DNA from: Talinum fruticosum
Taxonomy: Eukaryota > Streptophyta > Magnoliopsida > Caryophyllales > Talinaceae
NCBI GenBank assembly: GCA_021018815.1
Contig: JAITYX010000004.1
Location: 9,247,501-9,311,500 of the forward strand
Length of the DNA stretch: 64,000 nt
Direction: 5' to 3'
Shown here: positions 48,581-59,939 of the stretch, one piece after another
Position numbering within the stretch: position 1 is the stretch's first letter
How the letters are laid out: each line of letters starts with the position of its first letter
Notes under the pieces: generated by a model
Told to the model about the DNA's origin: nothing
The model's input: the letters and a program-made list of their open reading frames with translations, nothing else
Database searches by the model: none
Program-made: the position numbers and the translations under genes

Positions 48581-49106
48581 CACTACTACAAAAACGTTAT
48601 ATAGCGATGGAATACAAGTCTCGCCGCAAATCAAGCAACAATAGCGACGAAAACTAACATTTGTTAGATAAAACTCATCCAAATGACGAAATTAGTGATG
48701 GACAAAAATTCATTGCTATTTTACTCATAGCGACGGACCTCGGAGACGAAAATAGGACAATTAGAGACGGATTTTTGAAATAAATTTTTAAAATTTTTTT
48801 AAACAAAATTTTTTAATTAGCAACAGTAATCAGCTTTTTCAAATAATTCCTTCGCTAATTCAAAACTTTTAAATTTTTTTAATTTAGCTGGCTATTTAAA
48901 ATTTTTCAAATATTTAAAATTTTTTAAGATTTAACTTAGCAACTGAATCAATTCGTCGATGATTCTATCGCTAATTCAGAATTTTTACAATTTTAAATTG
49001 GCGGGCTATTTGAATTTTTTAAATTTTGTTTAGTATTCCAAATTCCGTCGCTAATTGACATTATTACGTCGTTGTTTCCGTCGCTATATGGCGATTTCTA
49101 ATAGTG
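48581..49106. mobile_element. small non-autonomous CACTA derivative, 526 bp
   Basis: Starts CACTACTACAAAAACG and ends TTTCTAATAGTG, whose complement starts CACTATTAG. It carries decayed TAGCGACGGA motifs near both ends, like the 8.2-kb CACTA at 39082. It interrupts the copia RNase H, whose frame goes on with VEILCLRKL directly after it. The 3-bp duplication is not clean. Confidence 0.75.
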
Positions 49107-49143
49107 TTGAGATACTTTGCCTTCGCAAGCTTTAGTTTGATGT
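49107..49143 (+). pseudogene. copia RNase H remnant, second piece
   Basis: Thirty-seven bases read on as VEILCLRKL of copia RNase H. The last nine, GTTTGATGT, are the target duplication of the MULE. Confidence 0.75.
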
Positions 49144-49232
49144 GTGTAATTAATTTTTTAGTACCCTAATGTATACAACATTAATTTTTTAGGGCCTCAC
49201 ATTTTTTAACCTAATTGTAGAGTACCTTCACC
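49144..49232. repeat. left terminal inverted repeat of the MULE
   Basis: Pairs with 56875-56962 with scattered mismatches. Shared blocks in order are GTGTAATTAA, TTTTTAGTACCC, ACATTAATTTTT, AGGGCCTCA and a weaker TACCTAAT-like part. Confidence 0.85.
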
Positions 49233-49820
49233 GTTGGGACCGTTGGCATTAGTGGGATTAAGATTTAAAATTCCGTTGAGTGAACAATTTAGACAACAAA
49301 CGGCAGTTGGATTACCATTAATACCCTTAAATGCATCTAGGTCGAATATAAAAGCTAAAGCCCTCTTCTCCTTTCATTTCCACCATTTGTGAAGTTTGAA
49401 ACTCTCTTCCTTCATCTTCAACCTAAATTGTGGACTCCATTTTCGGGGGCAAGGTAAGTATTGTTTTTTAAATTTCATTTTTTTAATTCCTTCATCTCAT
49501 TCCTTAAAGCGTGGACTTCTCCATTTCCAATCGCTTTGTGCTGTTTTTGGATCTTGCTTGTTGTGTTCGAATTTATACTTGCTATGGAAAATGCATACTT
49601 TGAATTATTGCTTGTTGTGTTTGAATTTTTAGTTGTCTGTAGATGAGTTAAAAGTTTTGATTTGATTGGAAATTTGGAATGTAATTTTTTGTCGGGAAGA
49701 ATAAGTTTTATTAAGTGTAGCAAAGTTTTGATATCAATGCTTATATGCTTTAATGCATTTTGACTAATTTGGAATGTAATTTTTTATACTGAAACTAATT
49801 ATAGTAAATATCGGTTAAAA

Positions 49821-50245
49821 ATGAAAGGTTGTGGGGTTCTTGGAGTGGAAAGAAATACTCACGATGCTTATCAAGCGGAACATTTTAGTACCGGATTTCG
49901 AAATCCTCGTAAAACCCAGGCCGACCTTATTATGAATGTAGTAATTGCGGTGAATTTGTAAAGTGGGCAAGTGCGAAGGGAAAGATTTGTAAAGGTAAAG
50001 CAAGTTATGGATTCGGCATGAAGGTTCAAGACTTTCAGAGCATTCTAATACAAATTTGGAATGAAATTAAGGAGATGAAAATGACAATTAAGCTAATGAA
50101 AACAATGATATTTGATGCTTTGAAGATGATGATAGCACCGACTCGTGGTGGTATGCATCTATGCAGTTATGATGTCAATGAAATAATAAAAGTAGTGTAT
50201 GGAGGTAGGAGGAGGTCTATTGTAAGTTTGGAACAAATTTTGTAA
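49821..50245 (+). pseudogene. GRF zinc-finger gene carried by the MULE
   Basis: In one frame I read NPGRPYYECSNCGEFVKWAS (about 49910-49970), which carries the NPGRxFYxC signature and closing Cys of the plant GRF zinc finger. Then follow a Met/Lys-rich helical stretch (IWNEIKEMKMTIKLMKTM) and HLCSYDVNEI. The first Cys pair lies in a different frame, so at least one frame change is present. It lies tail-to-tail with the transposase, exactly as in the MULE at 2590-5615. The function is unknown; nucleic-acid binding is the family guess. Confidence 0.65.
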
Positions 50246-51719
50246 GTGCATGGTGGTGGCAATAGCGTTTATAAAATTGGTGATTGTATTTGGAGTTGTA
50301 GATTAAATGAAATTAGGCGCTATTTTGTGCTTCATATTTTGAGTTATAATTGTCAATAGTAATTACTATGTTAAGTTTTCCTAAAATTTTTTTATGAAAA
50401 ATCTACTTAACTTGAATATAATCGTAATCATGTGAGAAAATGAGAGACCAATTATGCAATTTATTAAATTCACAATTGGACACTAAAAATCACATTAACA
50501 AAGATTCATAAGTATGGTACCCATTTCGAAGAATTGAAAATGATGATAAGTAAACCCTGAAATTGGAAGGAATTGGAAGGTTAGGCAATCGCAATGAAAT
50601 TAGGTTAAATACACCGCACTAATAAGAAAAGTTAATAGTTTTAAAAAAGTAACAAATACTACATCCGAATGCTAGAACAAAATAAAGTAGATATAAGAGT
50701 CTTGCTTGGAAGGTTATAGTCATCAATGTTTTATACAACAAAATATCATTATCCATTATGAATTAAAGGTTGTTTCATTAACAAAACAAGGAACACAAGA
50801 GTCTCGTGAAGTGGTGGCGAGTGCTGGCGAGTGCTTGGAAGGTTTCATCCTAGAATCCGAAGTGTTGCATAAGTGCTGGTAGTGGCAAAGTTTGTTTGAG
50901 GCTCATTCCATGGTCTTTCCCTACTCTTCCTTCCCTGTCCATGGCCATCTAATGGGGCATTTCGTTTCTGGTATTTTTGAACGCTTGTTCCCTTGACCTT
51001 GGCATGTTGCAGTATTGTGGTGAAGTCCTCCATATGTGCAACACCCGACTGTTCCGCTTCTTTTTGCAGCTTTTTGGCTCCTCGGCTCCCCTTTTTCTAT
51101 ATCCTTAGCTAATGGACCTCTCTTGAATGTAACGAAGGAGGATCAAGCAAAGGCCACTGAAACTTTGGCCAAAATGGGATATCGTGAATGGGGTGCAAGA
51201 CACCACCGTAAGCAGCCTTTATACATGTCAACTGAATAATAAAGGATGTTGTAGTCTTCTAAGTTCTTCCTAAGATGAAGAAGACATCTTGTAGCATGTT
51301 TGCATGGAATACTACTTATCTCCCAAGATTGACAAATACAAACCCTTTTGTTCAAGTCAACGAGTGTAGTTGATTTCATCGTTATTAATAACATCAAAAG
51401 CCATGTGACCATTGGGCACAATTGCACAATGCCAAGCATCACTTGCAATCTGTTTCAATTTGTCTTTCACAGCTTGGTACAAGTTTTCCCTTCCAACCGT
51501 CGACTTCTTCCTTCCTCTTAACAATCCAAGTCACAACATGCTTCCTTATACCCTCTAACAAGCTCATGAATCATGATAGCTTCCCCTCAAACTATTGAGC
51601 ACTTTATTGAAGGTTTTAACAAAGTTAGTAGTGTTGTCGGGAGAAGTGTGTTAAGAGTCAAACAAATACCAGTAGCGCACTCCAAGTTGCTTGGAAGGTG
51701 AAACTTGGAGATTAAGAGT

Positions 51720-51935
51720 ATGCAGGCTGAATTTCAGATTGAAGGTTTCATACAAACGCAAGCTGAATGTGTCACATATAAATGTAGGCTGAATGTGTCA
51801 CATATAGATGCACGCTGAATGTGTAAAAAATGCAGGCTGAATGTATCACATATAAATGCAGGCTGAATGTGTTACATTTAGATGCAGATCGAATGTGTAA
51901 GATACAGATCGAATGTGTAAAAATGCAGGCTGAAT
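51720..51935. repeat. minisatellite, about 26-bp unit, in the MULE
   Basis: TGCAGGCTGAATGTGTCACATATA-like units, with variants, occur about eight times in a row. They lie between the SWIM part and the catalytic part of the transposase gene. Confidence 0.8.
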
Positions 51936-52603
51936 TTTAGATTAACGGTATTTATGGAGAAGGTAATTCAAGACAAGAAATGAGCTAAATTCATAAATAA
52001 TAATAATAATAATAATAGAGATCACTTTCTAAAAATATTAATAGAGGAGAAGGCAAAATATTTATTCCAAATAGTCTCAATCTTAGTTTCTAGCCATCTT
52101 CTTTTTCCCTTATTCTCCCTAAAAATTAAAATTTCTAGTCTATTGGTCTCATGTTTTCCAAAAACATGTACCAAGGCATTCCAAAGTAGCATTCCAAAAA
52201 AACATTTAAAAAAAGAAAGAAAGGTGCATGTACCTGCACTAGTGTTCTTTTGGCTCCTTGATGAGCCATGGATATGCTGCTGGGCTTGTCTATTGTAGCT
52301 CTTTTGTTTCCCTCTCATGCTCCCAAAGATTGATTACATTTGTAGCATTCCCAAGCATCAACTTCAATTCTAGACTAGGAAATTTTCTCTTCATATTCCT
52401 TTCTAGATGAACAACACAAACTCTCCTTGGACTGTCAAGGCATGAATAACTCCCTACAAGTTATAGCATATAAAAGTAAGTTAAAATGAAATATATATGT
52501 AATGCATTTCTTCAAAATTAAAATTAGAACTTAGTTACCTTACATCTGTCTGAAATAATAGTGAACCTGCCATGATCCTCAACACCTACAACATGTACCT
52601 AGT

Positions 52604-54056
52604 TGTTGAGAGAAATATATACCGCAAGTGCACGGTGTAGCTGTAGCTAGCCGGCAAGCACGGGTCGTGTCCACAGAGAGTTGTGTTTCAAATATTAAAG
52701 CTAACTTAAACTTTCTATCTAGGCAAAAACTCGGCTCGACAGTGATTTGGTTTTTGGATCAACTAATAACAAAATAACTAAGAAAAATCGATGAATAAAA
52801 AGCCTTAGATTGGGATTAATCACACTAATATGCCTGAAACCAAAATCGAATACCGTTAGAGATTTGCCTATGCTAGTAGTTTAGAAGAGGGAGACACCAA
52901 TTAAGCCTATCTTCGCCTACTTTCGAAGGTCAAAGACTAATCTTGCACAATCTAATCACCTATTTTCATGGGATTAATAAGAGCAAAATCACAATGAATG
53001 CATCTCATAACCCCGATTGAAACCTTAATTATTTTCATATCAAAGTTCTAAACGTTCACAACGTCATTCTAGGTAAGTTTTCATCTTTCGATGTTCACAA
53101 AACCCTAATAAAAGCATATGAGTCCTCTCTCGAGGCAATCAATGAAAAAGTGATGAGCGAAGTGAATTCTAACCTAACAAGCATAGAACAATTCAATTGG
53201 TACTCAATTCATGATTATCAAGGCATAATAGGGATCAATCCCAACCTAAGTAGAGAAATTAGCCCCTAAACATGATACTAAACAATTGACAAGATTCAAT
53301 GAATATAACGATGAAAACTATAGAGAAATTGCAAAGAGCAAACATAAAGAGAGAGAATTAAGAATTACCGAATAGAAATCCGAATGCTTGAATTCAAATT
53401 AATCTTCAAAAATTCAAAATATTAACTTTCAATCTAGAGGGATTTGACGGCTGGAAAGTACCCTAGAAACCCTAAAATTTGATGGAGAAAAGAACTGCAA
53501 AAAAAAAATAGACAAAAATCGCTTATAAAGCCGCCGAATCAGCGTCGCACGGCCGTGCATCATATGCATGATAGGCCGTGCGCAATTCTCGAACAAAGCA
53601 CGGTAGGCCGTGCGAAATGCCCGAACTCTCGCCTCTTTTGCACGGGCCGTGCAACTTTGGCACGGGCTACCGTGCATCTTCAACTTCCGTAACTTCTCGC
53701 ACGGCTGTGCGAAATGCGCACTGGGGGCCGTGCGGCCTTTCTTGACTTCGGACCCTTCGCTCGATGATCCGCACGGCTAGTGCAGCTTCGCACAGGGGCT
53801 GTGCGACTTCTCTTGATGTGTTTTAGGCTTCTTTCTTGCCTCCTCTTAGGCCCGAACTCTCCTCTTTATCACTTTTCATCAAATTTGTCTCGAATCTCTC
53901 TAATTTAAGCCCAAAAACATAAAGAGATTCACGAGCTTAGGTGACGATAAAGAGAAATTAAGCAAAATCCAACCCAAAACATAATAAATATCATTGAAAT
54001 CATCACGGAATTGGGTTAAATAATGCCTTAAAAACCGGTAAAAACGAGGTTTAACA
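52604..54056. mobile_element. long solo LTR, 1453 bp, inside the MULE transposase
   Basis: Starts TGTTGAGAGAAATATATACC and ends GAGGTTTAACA (TG...CA, TGTT/AACA ends). It is flanked by a perfect 5-bp duplication CTAGT (52599-52603 and 54057-54061). No second LTR or coding part is present. Around 53545-53790 it carries about nine imperfect GCACGGCCGTGC-type palindromes. Confidence 0.85.
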
Positions 54057-56874
54057 CTAGTCATTAAAAAAATAAGTCCAACTATCATTATTCTCGGACT
54101 CAACAATTGCAAATGCAAAAGGGAAGCAATGATTGGCAGTATCTATCCTTATTGCAATTAGCAACACTCCTCCATATTTTCCTTTTAAATGGGCTCCATC
54201 AACTCCAATTACGAGTCTACATCCCTTTAGAAATTCATTTATCAATCTTTTAAAACTTATGAACAACCTTTTGAACCTTGGGTTTGGAAAAACCCTATCA
54301 TCATTGCCTTCTACTGTTGCTGAATCACAAATAGCTTGGGGTTGGACATCCCAATTGATATAAGCATGAGAGTTAGGGTTTAGTTTCTTCACCATCTCTA
54401 TGTACCGTGCTAGCTTTTTGTAAGACTCATCATATCCGCCTTCAATATTCTGCAACATTATCTTCCTTGCTCTCATAATCACATAAGTCTTAACAAATTA
54501 TCCCATATTTCGAAATAATGCATTCCCCAAATATACAAAGCACTCATGTTTGGGTTCTATCTCGAAATCATTTATGAATGTCTCTGAAATCCACCTGGAA
54601 CCCGCCATTGGATTCTCCACAAGAGTTGGATAACTTTGATGATGTTTGCCATTGTATATCTTCACTTGGAAAGTTCTCCCATCGTGAAGCCTAGAAGCAT
54701 GAAGCCTCCATTTGCAACTTTTATGTGCACACTTGATAGTGTTTCTACTGCAGGCATTCTTCAATTTCTTCGAGTTTTTCCTCTCTTGTACACAGTAGTC
54801 CCTCATTATCTCGTTGCTTGTTTATAAACATGTCCCACTGTCTCGAATTGTTTAGGCTGAGGTTCCCAAAGCTGTCCATCATACATCTTGTCATTTGGGT
54901 CAACATCATCTCGCATTATCTTCATCATCGGTAACATAGTAGTCATGAATTTCACCTTCAATGTCTTTATCTTCCAATGAAACATCGGACTCGTCTAACT
55001 CATCATTTGATCTTGCTTCATATTCTATATCTTTAGAGTCGAGCTTGTCCAATCATTACTCCAGCCTTCACCTTCTTCAATCACATGATGCACTCGCCTT
55101 TTTCTTCAATTGAATAATGGGGACATCAAGGGGCGGTGAGGTGGCAGAGCTGGATTTTGTTGTGGACTTGCACCGCCTTTGGATTGGTGTAGGGCTCTCG
55201 CTTGGGGTTTTCTGGTGCTCCTTCTATGTGGAGTTGGGTTTGGGATGGTTTTTCCGGGCTTCTTCTAACTGCAATTGGGCTTGTGATGAGTTTTCGAGGG
55301 CTTCTTCTAACTGCAGTTAGGGTGTTGCTTATAGGTGGGATGAGTCTTCCGGGGCTTCTTCTAAGTGGAGTAAGCTTTGTAGCTTGCATAGTTAGGCTTA
55401 TGGGTCTTCTGGGCTTAGTTGGGCTTGTGGTCTCTATGTATAAACTTGAATTTGTCCCCACAATATAATTTTTCTCATTCACAAAAACCTTGTTTGCCCT
55501 TCTTCGATTGACAGCTTCTGTTTTGAGAAGCACACTACAAAGGAGGACTCCATTATCGGTGCAGAGCTACTTGCCTCACCTTGACTGGGTTTAGGTTAAC
55601 TTAAGTATGAAATCCTCAATGTCCTCCATTGACACAAAAACTTATTCTTCATACTCAACTTGCCTATCAACATCCATTACCCTATTTTACCCACAAGAGG
55701 ACCAACCTTCACTACAACATTTTTATCATATGATCTCTTACTTTCCACTTCTTTACTCACTCGCTAATTTCCTTGAGTCAAATCTATTTCCTTAGCTTCT
55801 TTATTTTGTTGCTCATATAACATTGTGGCCAACTTGCGCAACTTATCTAGTTCAGGGCTATCAACCATATTAATCACAATAACATCCTGTTCCTTCCAAA
55901 CTGTTAACACATTTCACTACATCTGAATCTTTAACAATCCTTACTTTTTGCCTTCCTTTCCCGGGTTTGCAATAATAAAAAGAAAGAAATCTTGGAGGTT
56001 CCTTGCTTAACTCCCTTATTGTATCCTTAGTATAATTGTGTAATTCAAGGGTAAATATCTCATCTCGGACTAAACGCCCCCAAATGTATGACATCTCCAT
56101 TGTAGTGAATGTGGACACTCTTGATCTCCATTTTGCACAATCTACACATTACACATATTTGATAAATATCTAATTCCTACTTTTAACACATTAAAAGGCC
56201 ATAAAACTTCATCAAGTTCACCATAAAACTTGCAATTTTAAAATTTTATTATTCCACAACTAAATCCTAGAATCAGGTATGTTTTCATTTAATGAAAAAA
56301 AAACGATTTTTACCTTAAAAAACACAATGTGCCATCAAATTTACACAATATTATGCCCAAAATTCTAATTTTTTTCACCCTCTCGCCTTTTGTTATTACT
56401 TCAATCCTTCATAAAAACGCCACAAACTCCCCATCAATACCACAATTGTCGAAATACAAACAATTTTCACTACCTATTATCATACAAAAACTAAATTTCC
56501 AGAAATTATAACCTTCATCATCGCTTTTTTATTTTGAATTTTGAGTTCTTGCCTAGTCAAATTTCGGATTTCTTCCTCTCTCCTTCACATGCAATAATGT
56601 TTACGATAGCGATTGACCTTCCCCTGCTTTCGATCCTTCAAACTTCACCTTGATCTTTGATTTTGCAAGGTTTGTGGTGGTTTGGTTATGGTTCCTCTTC
56701 CAGAGTTTCGTTTGAGGAAGTGAGTTCGAGAAGAGAAGTGTCCGAAGCAAATGTTGGGTGGGTGGGTGAAAGTAAATCAAAAACTTCACTTCCCAATGAA
56801 GGGGTATAATTGTCTATTCAATTTTCAAACAGTCACTTAATAAAGTGTAATCCCTTCTTTATACAAATTACAAC

Positions 56875-56962
56875 AAAGTGAGAGTACTTTAAAATTAGGT
56901 AAAAAGATGAGGCCCTAAAAATTAATGTCACATACGCTGGGGTACTAAAAATTTAATTACAC
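56875..56962. repeat. right terminal inverted repeat of the MULE
   Basis: Inverted partner of 49144-49232. The 9-bp target duplication follows directly. Confidence 0.85.
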
Positions 56963-57240
56963 GTTTGATGTTGGTATCACTCTTGCTACCCCTATGCGGT
57001 TATATTGTGACAATTTCAGTGCCACATATGTGACTCGCCAATCCGATCAATCATGGCTGAAGCAAAAATATATAGTAGATTATCACTTTGTTCGAGAGCG
57101 GGTTGCCGATGGAGATCTTGTTGTGCGATATATCCCTATACTACCTCTCATATTGCGGACATCTTTACTAAAGTTTTGTCCTCTCAATAGTTTCAGTTTC
57201 TTAAGTCCAAGTTGTCCGTGCGTCCCCGATTAGCTCGATG
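56963..57240 (+). pseudogene. copia RNase H remnant, third piece (C-terminal end)
   Basis: Frames read PMRLYCDNFSATYV, then VDYHFVRERVADGDLVVRYI and IADIFTKVLSSQ, which is the end of a copia polyprotein. It is the direct continuation of 47240-48580 and 49107-49143, and was moved 8 kb away by the MULE and the CACTA derivative. Confidence 0.85.
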
Positions 57241-57393
57241 AGGTGTAATAGGGTATTAGAGATATTACAAGTAAATAAATAATTATATATTAGTTTTTTT
57301 ATATGATCTCCTATGTATATAGAATGTCAAGCTCCCATATTGGTGAGTCATTCCATCATATATGTTTCACAATATTAGTTGTGAGGTAATATA

Positions 57394-57757
57394 CTCCGTT
57401 CATTTTAAAATAATTGTTATTTTGGGCCATAAGGAGATATCTAAAAAAGCAAAAAATTTCTGATCAAATTTATATAAAAAGACTATGTTGTTGCTAAATA
57501 ACTAGGTTATTACTAATTTAGCTGATAAAATCAATGAATGAAGGAGATAGAAAACAATTAATACTCACATATCAATTAAAATTTTGAGCTGACTATGCGA
57601 AATGAGAAAAGTCAATGAAACAAGGGGATAAAAACAATTAATAAAGGCAAATTTGGTAAATTAATAATCATTATTATGTAATTGAAATTATAAGACGAAT
57701 AATATTATGAAACGGAAAAAGTTAATTAAAGTGACTAATATTGTGAAAAGGATGAAG
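57394..57757. mobile_element. Stowaway-like MITE, about 364 bp
   Basis: Starts CTCCGTTCATTTTAAAATAA after TA (57392-57393). Its right end on the minus strand starts CTTCATCCTTTTCACAATAT, and TA follows (57758-57759). The interior is non-coding. The ends are only partly inverted, so borders are moderately sure. Confidence 0.5.
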
Positions 57758-57759
57758 TA

Positions 57760-58795
57760 TTTAGCAAGAGCCACTAGGGATGATATATAGGTGTCACACA
57801 CTTTAGTTAGTAAAGTTTTTAAGAGTAGTAACTCTTTTGTCACGAATTAATTTAAAAATCAATACATCATAAACTAAATGAAAAAATATATATATTAGTT
57901 AGTGTAATCTTGTTAATAAAATTATAGTATTAGTTAGAGTAAGCTTGTTAATACTCACATATCAATTAAAATCTTCAAATAATTGGTAAATTGAAATCAT
58001 TATTAAAAATTACATGTGAATTTCTTCTTGTGGTGATAGGGATAGTTTATAGAACTGTCTTTTGTATACATTCGTATAGGCAAACCTACAATTTGGTAAA
58101 GTTAAGACATAACACATAAATTTAGACCGTAAAGAGTTCTGCTAATGAAAGCAAAGAGTTGCTAGGACCAAGGATAGTGGATTTAATCGACTTTTCAATT
58201 AGATTTCATAAAACCAAATCACCTCCTACGGATAATTTATTAATGAATTAATTCCTATTCTTCTCTCAAAAAAAAAAAAATTCCTATTTGTGCTGTGAAA
58301 ATATTTCAAAACTCAGTTATTTATTTTCTGTTTGAATAATGGGTGCTAAAAGAAGGTCTTGAATCCATCACTAACCTTTCAAACCTATTGCTCTTCTTCA
58401 TTTTTTCCCTTACTATTTCTTGGTAACCTACTTATTACAGCCTGTTATGATGAATACAAGATGATTCGTATTTTGTTAGCATGTAGAAGAGGTTCTTTGC
58501 TACTTATTGGCAAAGCATACAACACAATAGACAATCGTGGGGAGGGGGAGGATAATGGATCGAGACACTATCCATCGATGTAAATCAGAATATACTTGGT
58601 ACAACAACACATGAAATTAGGAATGCAGGAAAAATATAATAGAAATAGTCCTACTTGAATACAAACTAAAGGGGACAGTATGCTTATCATGGCTGCGGCG
58701 GCTTTGACAGACCACTTTCCATGACAGTTTGAAAATTTAGTCGATGAAGCCTGAAATTCTAACAAACAAATTTGAGCATGATCATCTCATGTAAT
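57760..58795. other. intergenic, 3' side of third AAA-ATPase
   Basis: AT-rich; I see no gene or clear element border. Confidence 0.5.
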
Positions 58796-59332
58796 TTAGT
58801 CTTGACCTTCATCCTCTTCTGAAGAGGATGATTCCTCTCCCGTTTCCTGCTCTGACATCGATTCTTCATCAGGTTTCAGCTTTGGTTGATCCCTTGCCTT
58901 CTCGAGTGCTCTGATCAAGTTCTCCAAACAAGTTTCTTTAGAAATATTGACTGACTTTGGCATCAAATTCTCTGCCACATCGGCAGGAGTCATCTGAGCT
59001 TCCTCCAACAGCATCCTGATGGTCTCGAACAAGGAATGTGATTCGAGCTTCAAATAGTTCTTAGCAAGCACTTTGAATGACTCAAAGCAGCAGTAAGACA
59101 ACTCAATATGAACATCCATTCTCCCTCGCCGGATTAGAGCCGGATCAAGCTTGTCTATGTGATTAGTTGTAAACACAATGATCCTCTCCTCTCCACAAGC
59201 CGACCAGATCCCGTCAATGAAGTTCAGTAGGCCGGATAAGGTAACTTTACTGCCTTTCTTTTGACCTTTTCCTTCTTTTACTCCGTTCTTGATTGCGTCC
59301 TTGCCTGTTTCTCCCTCGCCAACTTCTTTCTT

Positions 59333-59829
59333 TGTTAGGAAATTAGCCACTCTAAACCCCACTTGTTAGGTGAAGTTAGAGCAAAGATGCGGAAGCGATT
59401 TAGGATGACAAAAACAATACCAAGAAATTAGATGGAAATCAAAAATAGGAACGAGACAAGAATTTAACGTGGAAAACCCAAACCGGAAAAACCACGAACG
59501 ACACGAGCATAATGATTTCACTATTATAAGAGAGTACAATATGATCTCAAACCCAGAGATCTTCCCAAACCCGAGATATCCCAATCTCACAACACTCTCC
59601 TCACAATAACTCCTTTTTTCTCTACAATGGAGGCCATCCCTCCTTTAAATAGGAAAGAAATCCTAACCCAATAGAATATCGTAAACCTACAAAAACTCGT
59701 ACTCCTAATTCTAATAGGTAACAATTAGCTAATACAAATAGGAAACAAAATACAATTAGGTTTAGGATACCCAATTCTATAAGGAAACAATCTTTCCTAA
59801 AATATGAGATTTTGGGACACCACCCAACA
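59333..59829 (-). repeat. 3' LTR of the gag-only copia element
   Basis: Direct repeat of 61291-61788 with roughly ten base differences, which suggests a fairly recent insertion. Confidence 0.9.
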
Positions 59830-59939
59830 ATCTCCACCTTGGACCAAAATCCCGAAATCTCAAGAAACACGTTTGTCACCTTCAACCTACCTCTCCTTTC
59901 CGAGAAGTAGCACCCCGAGGGCTCCACCCCGAAGGGCAA

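Larger units (their letters stand above)
50845..56118 (-). pseudogene. MuDR-type transposase of the second MULE (interrupted)
   Basis: In order: an N-terminal PB1-like part (LHNYTKDTIRELSKEPPRF, 56118-55870); a basic linker with RRSP repeats (55533-55126); the DNA-binding part (CSRNTIKCAHKSCKWRLHAS, 54806-54498); and the catalytic MULE domain (GCRLVIGVDGAHLKGKYGGV, AFAIVESENNDSWTYFF, 54482-54060). The last is cut by a 1453-bp solo LTR. It resumes at about 52595 with GRFTIISDRCK. A SWIM finger follows at about 51380-51300 (CICQSWEISSIPCKHATR), then a short tail to 50845. Even without the LTR the frame is broken in places, so this copy is inactive. Confidence 0.9.
49144..56962 (-). mobile_element. 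7.8-kb MULE with long TIRs, transposase and GRF gene
   Basis: The left end starts GTGTAATTAATTTTTTAGTA. The right end, on the minus strand, starts GTGTAATTAAATTTTTAGTA. Similarity between the ends runs about 85-90 bp. A perfect 9-bp target duplication GTTTGATGT (49135-49143 and 56963-56971) is exactly what Mutator-like elements make. Inside are a minus-strand MuDR-type transposase (56118 to 50845), a plus-strand GRF zinc-finger gene (49821-50245), a minisatellite and a nested solo LTR. Confidence 0.95.

Noticed and set aside
53429..53683. Minus-strand frame of 84 codons
   Set aside because: Lies in the repeat-rich part of the 1453-bp solo LTR and shows no domain.
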